Shown piece by piece: positions 15,608 through 24,770 of a DNA stretch of 64,000 bases (position 1 is its first letter; every line of letters begins with the position of its first letter). Source of the stretch: Shinella sp. PSBB067 (GTDB lineage: Bacteria; Pseudomonadota; Alphaproteobacteria; Rhizobiales; Rhizobiaceae); assembly GCF_016839145.1 (NCBI RefSeq), contig NZ_CP069304.1, forward strand, positions 434,001 through 498,000, read 5' to 3'. A program made the position numbers and the translations under genes. The notes under the pieces were generated by a model. That model did not search any database, was not told the origin of the DNA, and worked only from the letters and a program-made list of their open reading frames with translations.

Positions 15608-18052
15608 ATGGATTTTGTTTCGCTGGAGCAGGGCGCGCGTGGAAACGACCGGGCACGCAAATGGAGGACAGGGCTGCTTGCGGCGTCGATCGTCTTCTGC
15701 GCCTTGCCGCTGATGCCTGCTGCGGCGCCGGCGCAGACGACCGTCGGATACGCGATACCGGCCGGTCCGCTCGATGCCGCCTTGTCCCGCTTCGGCGCCG
15801 CCAGCGGCGTGCAGCTGCTCTACAACAGCTCCGTCACGAGAGGCCTGCGCACCCCTGGGGTTTCGGGAAGCCTCGGCGCGCGGGACGCGCTTGGCCGGAT
15901 TCTGGCGGGAACCGGCCTCAGCTATCGCTTTACCGGACCGAACAGCGCGACGATCACGAAGGTATCGGAAGCCGGCGGTATCGCCGGCGATGGCTCCACG
16001 GTGCTCGATCCCATCACCATCCAGGGGGCGGAAGGCGGGCAGACCCAGGGCTATATAGCCTCGCGCGACATCGCCGCGACGAAGACGGACACGCCGCTGA
16101 TCGAGGTGCCGCAGGCCGTGAACGTGGTCACGCGTGACCAGATCGAGGCGCAGGGCTCCCAGACCGTGATCGAGGCGACGCGCTATACGCCGGGGGTGGT
16201 GGCCTCCTTCGGCGACAGCGACAGCCGCAACGACGTGTTGCAGGCGCGCGGGTTTTCCGTGCGCTACAACCTCAACGGCTCGCGGCTGCCCTATGGCGCC
16301 TACAGCTCTGCCTTCCTGCGCATCGAACCCTACGGCCTCGATCGCATCGACGTGCTGAAAGGTCCGTCCTCCGTCATGTACGGCCAGAACCTGCCGGGCG
16401 GCCTGATCAACCTGGCCAGCAAGATGCCGACGGAAGCCCCGCTGCGGGAAGTCGCCATTCAGGGCGGAAACCATGATCGCCTGCAAGGCATGTTCGATTT
16501 CTCCGGGCCGATCGATCCGGAGGGGCAGTTCCTCTACCGCTTGACCGGCCTGGCGCGTGATGCGGGCGGCCGCGTGGATTTCGGCTACGACCAGCGCGCC
16601 TTCATCGCGCCGGCCTTCACCTGGAAGCCGACCGACGCGACGTCCTTCACGCTTTTCGGTCACTACCAGCAGGACGACACGATCTCCGACTACATGCCCC
16701 TGCCGGCGGCCGGCACGCTGCTGCCGAACCCCAACGGCGAGCTGCCGGTCGACCGATATGCCGGCGAGCCCGGCCACGACGGCTTCGATCGCGAGCAGTA
16801 TTCGATCGGCTACAAGTTCAGGCACGATTTCGACACCGGCTGGACGCTCCGCCAGAATCTTCAGTTCAACAGCGTCGACGTCGATTCCCGGGCAAGCCCT
16901 GCCTATATGCTCGATGCCACGCAACGCTATCTGAGCCGGGTAGCGTCGCAAGGCCTCGCGGCTGCGGACAGCTTTACCGTCGACACCAGCCTCACAGGCA
17001 GCTTCGATACCGGTCCGGTCGAGCACAGCGTGCTGGCGGGACTCGACTATCTCTATCTCGATGACAGCTACAGCTTCGCTTCCAATCTCTACGGCGGAAC
17101 CTTCGATCTCTACGATCCGGTCTACGGCGCCGTGCCGCCCGCCCTCATCCCGCGCTTCGACTACAACATGAAACGCCGGCAGGCCGGGCTCTACGTTCAG
17201 GACCAGATGCGCTGGGACAACTGGATCATGACTGCCGGCCTTCGCCACGACTGGGTGAACGCCAGCTCCGTTCATAGCGCGACGGGGACGTTCGACGTCG
17301 ATCAGACGGCGCTGACCGGGCAGGTGGGGTTGGTCTACCGCTTCGACAACGGCCTTGCGCCCTATGTCGCCTACTCCACCTCGTTCGATCCCATCGATAA
17401 CTTCTCGACCACCGGCGGAGCGCTGCGCCCCCTGGAGGGCGAGCAGATCGAGGCGGGCATCAAGTACGAGAGCCCCGATGGCCGCACATTCATCACCGCC
17501 TCCGCGTTTCACCTGGACCAGAAGAATGTCACCGCCCCGAACCCGGATCCGACGGGGACCGGGCTGCTTCAGGCCGGCGAGGCGCGTGTGCGCGGACTGG
17601 AGTTCGAGGCGAAGACGGAGTTGACGCCGGCCCTTTCGCTCATCGCATCCTACGCCTACACGGATGCCGTCATCACCAAGGCCAATGCGGGAGCGCAATA
17701 CCTCCTCGGCAAGGAGCTCGTGATGGTTCCCGACCACCAGGCGTCGATCTGGCTCGACTACAAGGTCGAGGACGGGCCGCTCGCCGGCTTCGGCCTTGGC
17801 GGCGGCCTGCGTTACCAGGGCAAGTCGTTCGGCGATGCCGCCAACGCGTTCGAGGTCGGGGGACAGGTCCTTGTCGATGCGGCGCTGAGCTACGACTTCG
17901 GCAAGCTCGATCCGAGTTTCGAGGGCTTGGATCTGCGCGTCAACGCCACCAACCTGCTCAACGAGAAATATGTCGGCTGGTGCCAGAACGCGCTGCAATG
18001 CTACTACGGCCAGGGCCGCACGGTCACCGCCACGCTGAAGTACCGATGGTAG
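15608..18052 (+). CDS. TonB-dependent siderophore receptor with STN signalling domain, FhuA/FoxA-like (814 aa)
   Basis: Outer-membrane receptor. It has a signal peptide (to about residue 42, APAQT), an STN domain (about 46-110) for signalling to FecR, a plug (about 145-260, with EVPQAVNVVTRDQI and YGLDRIDVLKGPSSVMYGQ) and a 22-strand barrel ending in the canonical terminal aromatic (YRW). The C-terminal NEKYVGWCQNALQCYYG resembles the ferrichrome/ferrioxamine receptor group, so a hydroxamate siderophore is likely. The ATG at 15608 has GGGGA upstream; ATG 15596 and TTG 15590 are alternatives. Confidence 0.9.
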   Translation: MDFVSLEQGARGNDRARKWRTGLLAASIVFCALPLMPAAAPAQTTVGYAIPAGPLDAALSRFGAASGVQLLYNSSVTRGLRTPGVSGSLGARDALGRILAGTGLSYRFTGPNSATITKVSEAGGIAGDGSTVLDPITIQGAEGGQTQGYIASRDIAATKTDTPLIEVPQAVNVVTRDQIEAQGSQTVIEATRYTPGVVASFGDSDSRNDVLQARGFSVRYNLNGSRLPYGAYSSAFLRIEPYGLDRIDVLKGPSSVMYGQNLPGGLINLASKMPTEAPLREVAIQGGNHDRLQGMFDFSGPIDPEGQFLYRLTGLARDAGGRVDFGYDQRAFIAPAFTWKPTDATSFTLFGHYQQDDTISDYMPLPAAGTLLPNPNGELPVDRYAGEPGHDGFDREQYSIGYKFRHDFDTGWTLRQNLQFNSVDVDSRASPAYMLDATQRYLSRVASQGLAAADSFTVDTSLTGSFDTGPVEHSVLAGLDYLYLDDSYSFASNLYGGTFDLYDPVYGAVPPALIPRFDYNMKRRQAGLYVQDQMRWDNWIMTAGLRHDWVNASSVHSATGTFDVDQTALTGQVGLVYRFDNGLAPYVAYSTSFDPIDNFSTTGGALRPLEGEQIEAGIKYESPDGRTFITASAFHLDQKNVTAPNPDPTGTGLLQAGEARVRGLEFEAKTELTPALSLIASYAYTDAVITKANAGAQYLLGKELVMVPDHQASIWLDYKVEDGPLAGFGLGGGLRYQGKSFGDAANAFEVGGQVLVDAALSYDFGKLDPSFEGLDLRVNATNLLNEKYVGWCQNALQCYYGQGRTVTATLKYRW

Positions 18053-18972
18053 GCCATCGCGCGGCGGCGCAAGGGCGCTTGCGCATCGGCAGGCGGGCAT
18101 TCCTGTCGTCGCTGGCGGCGCTGGCATACGGGATGCCCGCGGCGCGGGCGGGCCTGCCCGCCGCACGGCGCATCGTGGCGCTCGACGCGCCGTCGACGGA
18201 AATGCTCGTCACGCTTGGCATCGAGCCGCTCGGCGTGGCGGGCCTCGAAGGCTATCGGCAGGCCGAAGGCGACATCGCGGCCCTGCGCAATTCCGTCGAT
18301 GTCGGCTTCTTCTACGAGCCGAACCTGGAGCTGTTGCAGTCCCTGAAGCCCGACCTGTTCGTCAACTCCTTCGGCGTCGGTGCGCCGGCGGCGCTGTTGA
18401 AGCGGATCGCGCCCGTGCTGTCCCTGCCGATCTACGGCGGGCCCGGATCGAGCCAGGAGGCCGCCGCCGGCGCCCTGCGGCGGATTGCCGACCGGATGGG
18501 CCGGCGGGACGAGGCGCAGGCTTTTCTGGCCACGTACGAGGAGCGGCTTTCGGCCCTTGAGGAAAAGGCGCGCACCCGGCGCCTGCGGCCCGTCTATCTC
18601 GCGAGCCCCTTGCTGGACGGCCGTCACGTCATCCTCTACGGCCGCAACAGCCTTTTCGACGATGTGCTGCGAGGCATCGGCATGCGCAACGCATTCGACG
18701 GCCAAAGCTCCCTATGGGGCGTCGCCAGCATGGGGGTCGACAGGCTGGCGGCAGAGCGGGAGGCGGTCTTCGTCTATATCGAAAGCCCGGTGACGCAGGC
18801 CGCGCTCAAGGCGCTGGATGCAAGCGCGATCTGGAAGACGCTGCCCTTCGTGAAGGCGGGGCGCGTCGTGTCGATCCCCTATCTCGAAATGTACGGCGCC
18901 CTGCCGACCGCCTATCGCTTCGCGGGCATTCTGGAAAGCCTGCTGGACCGGGGAGCGCTCGATGCGGGCTGA
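18046..18972 (+). CDS. Iron-siderophore ABC transporter substrate-binding protein, FhuD-like (308 aa)
   Basis: Periplasmic binding protein of the FecB/FhuD (TroA-fold) class. The N-terminus RIGRRAFLSSLAAL is a twin-arginine-type signal. The family segments SLKPDLFVNSFG and VYLASPLLDGRHVILYGRNSLFDDVL are visible. The start overlaps the receptor stop by 7 bases and the stop overlaps the permease start by 11, so expression is coupled. It should hand the ferric siderophore to the fused permease encoded next. Confidence 0.9.
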   Translation: MVGHRAAAQGRLRIGRRAFLSSLAALAYGMPAARAGLPAARRIVALDAPSTEMLVTLGIEPLGVAGLEGYRQAEGDIAALRNSVDVGFFYEPNLELLQSLKPDLFVNSFGVGAPAALLKRIAPVLSLPIYGGPGSSQEAAAGALRRIADRMGRRDEAQAFLATYEERLSALEEKARTRRLRPVYLASPLLDGRHVILYGRNSLFDDVLRGIGMRNAFDGQSSLWGVASMGVDRLAAEREAVFVYIESPVTQAALKALDASAIWKTLPFVKAGRVVSIPYLEMYGALPTAYRFAGILESLLDRGALDAG

Positions 18973-20941
18973 TGCAGCCGCGCGTGCTGCCACGATGATC
19001 GCCTTGGCGCTGCTGCTGGCGGCAGCCGGCCTTTCCGGCGTCACGCTCTCCCGGCTCGTGGCGCCGGTCGACTGGCCCGGCCTGCTGGCCGATCCTGCGA
19101 CGGCCGACATGCCGGTCCTGCTGGCCCGGCAGAGCCTGTTGCCGCGCATCGTGGTCGGCCTCCTCGCCGGAGCCGGCCTCGCCCTTGCCGGGGTCGTCTT
19201 CCAGAACGTGCTGCGCAACCCGCTGGCCGAGCCGGCCACGCTCGGCGTTTCGGCCGGGGCGCAGCTTGCGCTGGTCGTCGCCACCCTCTGGTTTCCGTCC
19301 ATCGCGGACACGCTGCGCGCGGAAGGCATCGCCTTCCTCGGGGCGCTTGCCGCGATCCTGCTGGTGGCCGCCATCGGCTGGAGCCGGGTGCTCTCCCCGA
19401 CGCGGATGATCGTGGCGGGGGTGTTCGTGAGCCTTTATGCCGGCGCGGCGGCCGGCGTTCTCGTGCTCTTCAACCAGCATTACCTGACCGGCGTCTTCCT
19501 CTGGGGATCGGGCTCGCTGGTGCAGAACGGCTGGGACGCCGCGTGGACCCTGTCGGGGCGTCTTGCTCTGGCCGTGGCTTGCGTCGCGATACTGGCGAGG
19601 CCGCTTGCGCTTCTCGTCATCGGCGACGAGGGCGCGCATGCGCTGGGCGTCAAGGTGCCGGCCGTGCGGCTCGCTGCTCTGGCGCTCGCGACGGCGCTGT
19701 CGGCGAGCATCGTCAGCGCCGTCGGGATGATCGCCTTCATCGGGCTTGCCGCGCCGGCGATCGCGCGCGCTGGCGGAACGCGCACGCTCTCCGCCCAACT
19801 CATGGCCGCCCCGCCGATCGGGGCCGGTCTGCTCTGCCTCACGGACCAGCTGGTGCAGCTCGCGCCCCTTGCGCGCGAGATACCGACCGGCGCGGCCACC
19901 GCGCTGATCGGCGGGCCGCTTCTCCTGTGGCTTCTGCCGCGCATGCGCGTGGCGAGCGTTCCGGCGACGCAGCCCGTCGAGGGGAATGCAGGGCTCGCGC
20001 GGCCGCTGCCCATGCTTGTCGCCGGATGCGCGGTCGCGGTGCTCGTCGTCTCGTGCGCGCTCGCGCTGGGCCGCACGACGCATGGCTGGTCGTGGCTCGC
20101 CGGCCCGGAACTCGCCGAAATGCTGCCCTGGCGCTGGCCGCGCGTGCTTGCATCCTTCATGGCGGGCGGCATGCTCGCCGCCGCCGGCGTCCTCATCCAG
20201 CGGACGACGTCGAACCCCTTGGGAAGCCCCGAAATATTGGGGATATCGTCGGGGGCCGCGCTGGGCCTGATCGTGCTCCTGTTCCTGATGCCCGCGCCCT
20301 CGCAGTTCTGGCAACTGGCGGCCACCACTGCCGGCGCGGCCCTCGCCTTCGCCGCCATGCTCGGGGTCGGCGCGCGCAGCGGCTTTGCGCCGGACAAGCT
20401 TCTTCTGGTCGGCATCGCTTTCGGAACGATGCTCAGCGCGCTGGCTGCGGTGCTGATGGCGGGCGGCGACCCGCGCATGGCGACGCTGCTCGGCTGGATG
20501 GCGGGCTCGACCTACGCCATGACGGAGAGCCGCGCGCTCGTGACCGCAGCGGTCGGTTGCCTGCTGCTGGCGCTGTTGCCGCTGGCGGCAAGGCCGCTCG
20601 AAATCCTGCCGCTGGGCGCAGGTGTTTCGCGCGCGCTGGGCATGCGGGTGAACCGTGCGCGGGCGGGGCTGCTGCTGACCGCCGGCCTCACCGCGAGCGC
20701 GACCCTGACGGTCGGCCCGCTCACCTTCGTCGGCCTGCTCGCCCCGCACATGGCGCGGCTTGCGGGTTTCCAGCGGCCGCTCGCCCATCTTGCGGCCAGC
20801 ATGCTCGCCGGGGCCTCGATCATGGTCGCGGCGGACTGGCTGGGGCGCAGCGTGATCTTTCCCTACCAGATCCCCGCCGGCCTGCTCGCCTCGTTCCTGG
20901 CAGGCCCTCTTTTCCTGTTTTTGCTCAGGCGACAGCCATGA
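18962..20941 (+). CDS. fhuB: Fused FecCD-type siderophore permease, FhuB-like (659 aa)
   Basis: Two complete FecCD permease domains lie in one chain, split near residue 335, as in FhuB. Each repeat holds the characteristic segments LPRIVVGLLAGAGLALAGVVFQ / WPRVLASFMAGGMLAAAGVLIQ and NPLAEPATLGVSAGA / NPLGSPEILGISSGA. Length matches FhuB (~660 aa). It forms the inner-membrane channel for ferric hydroxamates with the ATPase at 21757. The stop overlaps the next start as ATGA. Confidence 0.93.
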   Translation: MRADAAARAATMIALALLLAAAGLSGVTLSRLVAPVDWPGLLADPATADMPVLLARQSLLPRIVVGLLAGAGLALAGVVFQNVLRNPLAEPATLGVSAGAQLALVVATLWFPSIADTLRAEGIAFLGALAAILLVAAIGWSRVLSPTRMIVAGVFVSLYAGAAAGVLVLFNQHYLTGVFLWGSGSLVQNGWDAAWTLSGRLALAVACVAILARPLALLVIGDEGAHALGVKVPAVRLAALALATALSASIVSAVGMIAFIGLAAPAIARAGGTRTLSAQLMAAPPIGAGLLCLTDQLVQLAPLAREIPTGAATALIGGPLLLWLLPRMRVASVPATQPVEGNAGLARPLPMLVAGCAVAVLVVSCALALGRTTHGWSWLAGPELAEMLPWRWPRVLASFMAGGMLAAAGVLIQRTTSNPLGSPEILGISSGAALGLIVLLFLMPAPSQFWQLAATTAGAALAFAAMLGVGARSGFAPDKLLLVGIAFGTMLSALAAVLMAGGDPRMATLLGWMAGSTYAMTESRALVTAAVGCLLLALLPLAARPLEILPLGAGVSRALGMRVNRARAGLLLTAGLTASATLTVGPLTFVGLLAPHMARLAGFQRPLAHLAASMLAGASIMVAADWLGRSVIFPYQIPAGLLASFLAGPLFLFLLRRQP

Positions 20942-21750
20942 CCGTACAAGACCGAGATGTAGCCAGGCCCGAGAACTTCCGCGTCGCAAGGGTGCTGCGC
21001 ACACGGCGCGTGACGCCTCATATGCAGCGCGTGAGCGTGCAGGTGGACGACCTCTTGCGCTTCGATTGTCCGCCGCGTTCGCTCGGGCCGCATGTCCATG
21101 CGCTGATCCCCCGGCAGGACTGCAAGGAGCCCGGCTGGCCGACGGTCGATGAAAAGGGCCGCGCGATCTATCCGCCACCCGAGCAGCGGCCGGCGGTGCG
21201 CACCTATAGCGTGCGCCGTTTCGATCATGCGGAAAACAGCATCGATATCGATTTCGTGCTGCATGGCGAAGGCATCGCATCGGCATGGGCCGAACGGGCG
21301 ACGGTCGGCGAGGAGATCGGCCTCTGGCGGCCGCATGCGCGCATCCTCGAAGCGGAGCCCGAGCGCTACGTGCTGGCTGGCGACCATACCGCGCTGCCCG
21401 CCATCGCCTTCATCCTCGATCACCTGCCCGAAGACGCGCAAGGCGACGTGATCGTCATGGTATCGGACCGGGCGGAAGAGCAGCCGCTCCGTCTGCCGAA
21501 GCGGATGAGACTCAGCTGGCTGCACATGCCGCTCGACGCGCAATCCGGCAACATGCTGCCGGCGGCAGTCCGCGCGCTCGATCCGCAGGACATCAGGGCC
21601 AGCTTCGTGTGGGTGGGTGCGGAGGCGGCCGCTGCCCGCGATATCCGCGCCTTCGCCAGAAAGGAGTGCGGGCTGCCTGCAAGCCGAACCTATATCCTCA
21701 ACTACTGGAAGCGCGGCATGGTCGAAGGCACCTACGATCATGGAGAATGA
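20938..21750 (+). CDS. Siderophore-interacting protein, ViuB/YqjH-type ferric-siderophore reductase (270 aa)
   Basis: It has an FAD-binding domain (about residues 14-130) with the flavin motif RTYSVRRF and a SIP domain (about 140-265) with YVLAGDHTALPAI, FVWVGAEAAAARDIRAFARKE and ending NYWKRGMVEG. These are diagnostic of NAD(P)H-dependent reductases that release iron from siderophores in the cytoplasm. Being inside the uptake operon between permease and ATPase fits that role. Confidence 0.92.
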   Translation: MTVQDRDVARPENFRVARVLRTRRVTPHMQRVSVQVDDLLRFDCPPRSLGPHVHALIPRQDCKEPGWPTVDEKGRAIYPPPEQRPAVRTYSVRRFDHAENSIDIDFVLHGEGIASAWAERATVGEEIGLWRPHARILEAEPERYVLAGDHTALPAIAFILDHLPEDAQGDVIVMVSDRAEEQPLRLPKRMRLSWLHMPLDAQSGNMLPAAVRALDPQDIRASFVWVGAEAAAARDIRAFARKECGLPASRTYILNYWKRGMVEGTYDHGE

Positions 21751-21756
21751 TTGCGA

Positions 21757-22551
21757 ATGACCGAGCCGGCGAAAAACCGTCCCCTGTTCGAGCTTGAGAC
21801 TGTCTCGTTCTCGGTTGCGGGACGCACGCTGCTCGCCCCGCTGACGACCAAGCTGCCGCCGGGAAAGGTGATCGGCCTGATCGGGCAGAACGGATCGGGC
21901 AAGTCGACCCTCCTGAAGATCCTCGCGCGCCAGCAGCCCGCTTCCGGCGGGGTTGTGCGCTTTCAGGGCACGCCGCTTCGCGCCTGGAGCGGTCGGGATT
22001 TCGCCCGTGCGCTGGCCTATCTGCCGCAGCAGACGCCGGCCGCCAGCGGCATGCTCGTGAAGGAGCTTGTGGCGCTGGGGCGGTATCCCTGGCACGGCGC
22101 GCTGGGGCGTTTCGGACCGGCGGACCGCATGAAGGTCGAGAAGGCCATCGAGCTGACGGGGCTGGGGGCTTTGGCCGGTCGGCTCGTCGACACGCTGTCG
22201 GGAGGCGAGCGGCAGCGGGCGTGGATCGCGATGCTCATCGCGCAGGATGCCGGCTGCATGTTGCTGGACGAGCCCATTTCCGCGCTTGATGTCGCCCATC
22301 AGGTGGAGATTCTGGAACTCGTGCATGGCCTTTCGAAGCGCAACGGGCTCGGCGTCGTCATCGTGCTGCACGACATCAACATGGCCGCGCGCTTCTGCGA
22401 CGAGATCGTCGCGCTTCATTCCGGCAGGCTTGTTGCGAGTGGATCGCCCGCTGCGGTCATGACCGTGGACGTGCTGCAGCGCATCTACGGCATTGAAATG
22501 GCGTTGAGCCTTCATCCCCGAACCGGCCGTATGACCGCCTTGCCGTGCTGA
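21757..22551 (+). CDS. fhuC: Siderophore ABC transporter ATP-binding protein, FhuC-like (264 aa)
   Basis: Walker A GQNGSGKST (about residues 42-50), signature LSGGERQRAWIA, Walker B MLLDEPISALD and HDINMAARFCDEI show a FecE/FhuC ATPase. The ATG at 21757 was chosen; a TTG two codons earlier, right after the reductase stop, is possible. It is the last intact gene of the siderophore operon; a truncated ABC-exporter gene follows directly. Confidence 0.92.
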   Translation: MTEPAKNRPLFELETVSFSVAGRTLLAPLTTKLPPGKVIGLIGQNGSGKSTLLKILARQQPASGGVVRFQGTPLRAWSGRDFARALAYLPQQTPAASGMLVKELVALGRYPWHGALGRFGPADRMKVEKAIELTGLGALAGRLVDTLSGGERQRAWIAMLIAQDAGCMLLDEPISALDVAHQVEILELVHGLSKRNGLGVVIVLHDINMAARFCDEIVALHSGRLVASGSPAAVMTVDVLQRIYGIEMALSLHPRTGRMTALPC

Positions 22552-22581
22552 CGGCGTGTCCCGGATGATGGAAACGACGAC

Positions 22582-22670
22582 GTGCTCGACACACTGAAAC
22601 GCTTCGCCGCCTATTACCGCCCGCACCGCGGCCTGTTCGCGCTGGACTTCTCCTCCGCCGTGGCCGCCTG
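22582..22670 (+). pseudogene. Truncated ABC exporter gene, N-terminal fragment
   Basis: A GTG start follows the FhuC gene by 30 bases and reads LDTLKRFAAYYRPHRGLFALDF, typical of the first cytoplasmic and membrane segment of half-type ABC exporters often placed after rhizobial siderophore operons. After about 30 codons similarity stops abruptly and the frame runs into TAG at 22686-22688. The rest of the gene is missing and DUF1007 sequence begins at the break. Confidence 0.6.
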
Positions 22671-23118
22671 CGTTCGCCCATCCGCATAGACGCGGAAAGT
22701 GCTGTTCAGACGCTTCGCCATCTCTGGCGATTTGACGACCTGTTTTCCAGCACTGTCATCCTGGAATTCGACGCGAACAGCGATCTGAGGCCGGACGAGG
22801 CAGAATTGCAGGCGGTTTGCCTCACTCAACCAGTTCGACCATTTCCAGATGGTCACCGCCGACGGCAAGGAACCGCTGGGGTTTTCCGGCAAAGTGGTGT
22901 TCGGGGTCTATGATCCGACGTTCTAAATGGCGATCGATTTCGCGCAGGATGACCATATGGCCGTCGGGAACATGCCGGCCCATTGCCCGCGAAAGGTGGT
23001 CACGCCCGATCCGGGCGAGGCCATCGCCGAAAACCAGGCAAGCCTGACGGAAGCCTTCTTCACAGACCCGACGGATCTTTCGAAACTGTTCGCAACCGGG
23101 CTTCGGTTGGATTGTTGA
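22671..23118 (+). pseudogene. DUF1007 family protein, degenerate copy
   Basis: Segments match the intact DUF1007 gene at 23989-24648: LRHLWRFDDLFSSTVILEFD, then in a shifted frame SLNQFDHFQMVTADGKEPL, GKVVFGVYDPTF, an in-frame TAA (22924-22926), then MAIDFAQDD, PRKVVTPDPGEAIAENQASL and ATGLRLDC-stop. The start and signal peptide are lost, there is at least one frameshift near 22815, and about 27 residues between ADGKEP and GKVVFG are deleted. It is clearly non-functional. Confidence 0.75.
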
Positions 23119-23183
23119 GCGGCGGGCGCATCGAACGGACAGTCAACCGAATCCGGCACACGGGCTTGAAGGCGCCCCGGATG

Positions 23184-23699
23184 TCAGCGCCGCGTTGCTC
23201 TCCTGGCCTGGCTGCTTTCGGAGCGCACCTGATATGCCATGCAGGCGTGGTATGTGCAGTAGGGAGCGCCGTTTTCGGTCTTTGCGCCGCAAAACCGGAA
23301 ATCCGGCGTCAACGGATCACCGATTGGCCATTTGCAGGACGATGGCTTCAATTCCATCATGGTGACACGCGGGAAGATCGGCATGGCTTCTGCGGCAGCT
23401 TCGGCCGGCATGGCCTCGGCTTCCGGCCTCACCGCGGCATTGCCACGCACGAGATAGGGAACCGGCTGCGGCGAAGCCGGCGTTCGAACCGGCCGGGCGC
23501 TTTGCCGGACTGCCGTCTTCACCGATGATACCGTTTGTCCGGTCTTGCGGCCGGGCAAAGCGAGGCGGTGGACCTTGCCGATCACGGCGTTGCGCGAAAC
23601 ATGACCGAGCTCGGCCGCCACCTGGCTGGCGCTCAAGCCGTCCGCCCACAGCTTCTTCAGCTTTTCCACCCGCTCGTTCGTCCACGTCGCGCTTGTCAT
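23184..23699 (-). CDS. GcrA-family cell-cycle regulator paralogue (171 aa)
   Basis: The N-terminal DNA-binding domain WTNERVEKLKKLWADGLSAS through NAVIGKVHRLALPGRK (residues ~6-50) is nearly canonical for GcrA, which binds sigma-70 and methylated GANTC promoters. The C-terminal sigma-interacting part keeps CKWPIGDP...FCG...YCTYH (about 125-155); its Cys/His set could hold a metal. The linker is Ala/Pro-rich. The ATG at 23699 has GGAG upstream. It sits alone in a metal-homeostasis island behind a Zur-like box, unlike the usual housekeeping location, so it is probably a second, stress-linked copy. Confidence 0.85.
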   Translation of the reverse strand: MTSATWTNERVEKLKKLWADGLSASQVAAELGHVSRNAVIGKVHRLALPGRKTGQTVSSVKTAVRQSARPVRTPASPQPVPYLVRGNAAVRPEAEAMPAEAAAEAMPIFPRVTMMELKPSSCKWPIGDPLTPDFRFCGAKTENGAPYCTYHACMAYQVRSESSQARRATRR

Positions 23700-23721
23700 C
23701 AGGCACTCCAATCATCGCTAT

Positions 23722-23740
23722 GTTATGTTATAACGATAAC
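23722..23740. promoter_or_regulatory. Zur-like operator upstream of the GcrA-like gene
   Basis: GTTATGTTATAACGATAAC is a near-palindrome centred on GTTATAAC, 23 bases upstream of the gcrA-like ATG. It matches the site before the COG0523 GTPase (31478-31496) at 16 of 19 positions and resembles known alphaproteobacterial Zur boxes. Nothing recognisable lies between it and the DUF1007 gene ending at 23989. Confidence 0.65.
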
Positions 23741-23988
23741 TGGGGTGAGGCCGAAGAGTGCTTGTCGTGTTTCCACAGGTTGTTGGTGGCTGACCGATGA
23801 ACCCGCATCGGCAAAGCGATGAACGCAGCGATCGATTGCCTCGCGCGCTGAAGGGCGAGCGCAGAACGCGGCGTCCTCGATCGACGAAGACTGGTTTGGC
23901 AGAAGAGGGCATTCGACCGAGCTTGGTCGACGAGATCCGGGCAAGGGGCGCCGATGTCCCTTGCAGGAGCCGTTAGACGACCGCCGGC

Positions 23989-24648
23989 CTAACAACGGAC
24001 CTCCAACCGTGTCGCAACGATCTGCGAATAGTCGGTGCCTTGCGGATCGCTGAAGAATAGCGTGGTGAGCATCGCCTGGTTTGCGGCAAGGATATCGTCC
24101 GAACCCGGCCTGACGACTTTCCTGGTGCAGCGCTTGAACCCTTCGCCGGTCGTCTTCAGGGCGTCGTCCTTGAGGAAGTCGAGGGCAGTGTAAAGCGTGG
24201 GATCGTAAACGCCGAAGACGATCAGCCCCTTCAGCGGAGTCCTCCTGGCCGGCTTCTGGGAGAACGACAGGATCAGCGAGCCGTTTTCATACGTCGCGTG
24301 GATGGTGTCCGGCCTGGCGAGAGGCACCTTTTTTCCGTTCACGGTTATGCTCGTGTAGTAATCGTATTGCGCAAGGGAGTCGCGCACTGTGCCGGCGACG
24401 GTCGTCAGTTCAGCCCCGTCCAGGACCGAGTTTCCGTTTTTGTCGAAGTCCATGACCACCGAAGAAGAGAACAGATCATCGAAGTGCCAGGTGTCGCGAA
24501 GTTCGAGCAGGGTCCCGTCGGCGCCCGCTATGGCCTCGAATCTGGCATCCACGAAGATGTGGGGATGTGCGAACGCTGCCGTCGGCATGCCGGCCAGGAG
24601 CGACAGGATGGCGCCGGAAACCCGGCATCGAAATCGTTGAACGGTCAT
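23989..24648 (-). CDS. DUF1007 family periplasmic protein (219 aa)
   Basis: Signal peptide ending AAFAHPH, with the mature protein starting HPHIFVDARFEAI as usual for DUF1007. An EF-hand-like loop follows, FDKNGNSVLDGAEL. Function is unproven; the family is often encoded beside nickel/cobalt or zinc permeases and is thought to help metal handling in the periplasm. The start at 24648 (MTVQRF) was preferred over one 19 codons upstream because it puts the signal peptide at the N-terminus; neither has a good ribosome site. It is divergent from a second DUF1007 gene. Confidence 0.82.
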   Translation of the reverse strand: MTVQRFRCRVSGAILSLLAGMPTAAFAHPHIFVDARFEAIAGADGTLLELRDTWHFDDLFSSSVVMDFDKNGNSVLDGAELTTVAGTVRDSLAQYDYYTSITVNGKKVPLARPDTIHATYENGSLILSFSQKPARRTPLKGLIVFGVYDPTLYTALDFLKDDALKTTGEGFKRCTRKVVRPGSDDILAANQAMLTTLFFSDPQGTDYSQIVATRLEVRC

Positions 24649-24770
24649 CGGAAATGACTGCGAGCGGATTGCGACCGATTTAAGTTTTTTCGATCCTGAG
24701 CCCATCGATTTGCCGCAATTTGGCGTCCACCTGCGGCCATTCGGGACAGCGCAATGACGGCAGCCGTATC

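Noticed and set aside
15563..18166. Very long minus-strand open frame (867 codons) across the TonB-dependent receptor gene
   Set aside because: It is antisense to a gene with clear domain evidence and reads as low-complexity Arg/Gly/Ala-rich sequence without any motif; high GC makes such frames common.
18806..21286. 826-codon minus-strand open frame across fhuB
   Set aside because: Antisense shadow of the fused permease; Arg/His/Gln-rich composition, no domains, no sensible start.
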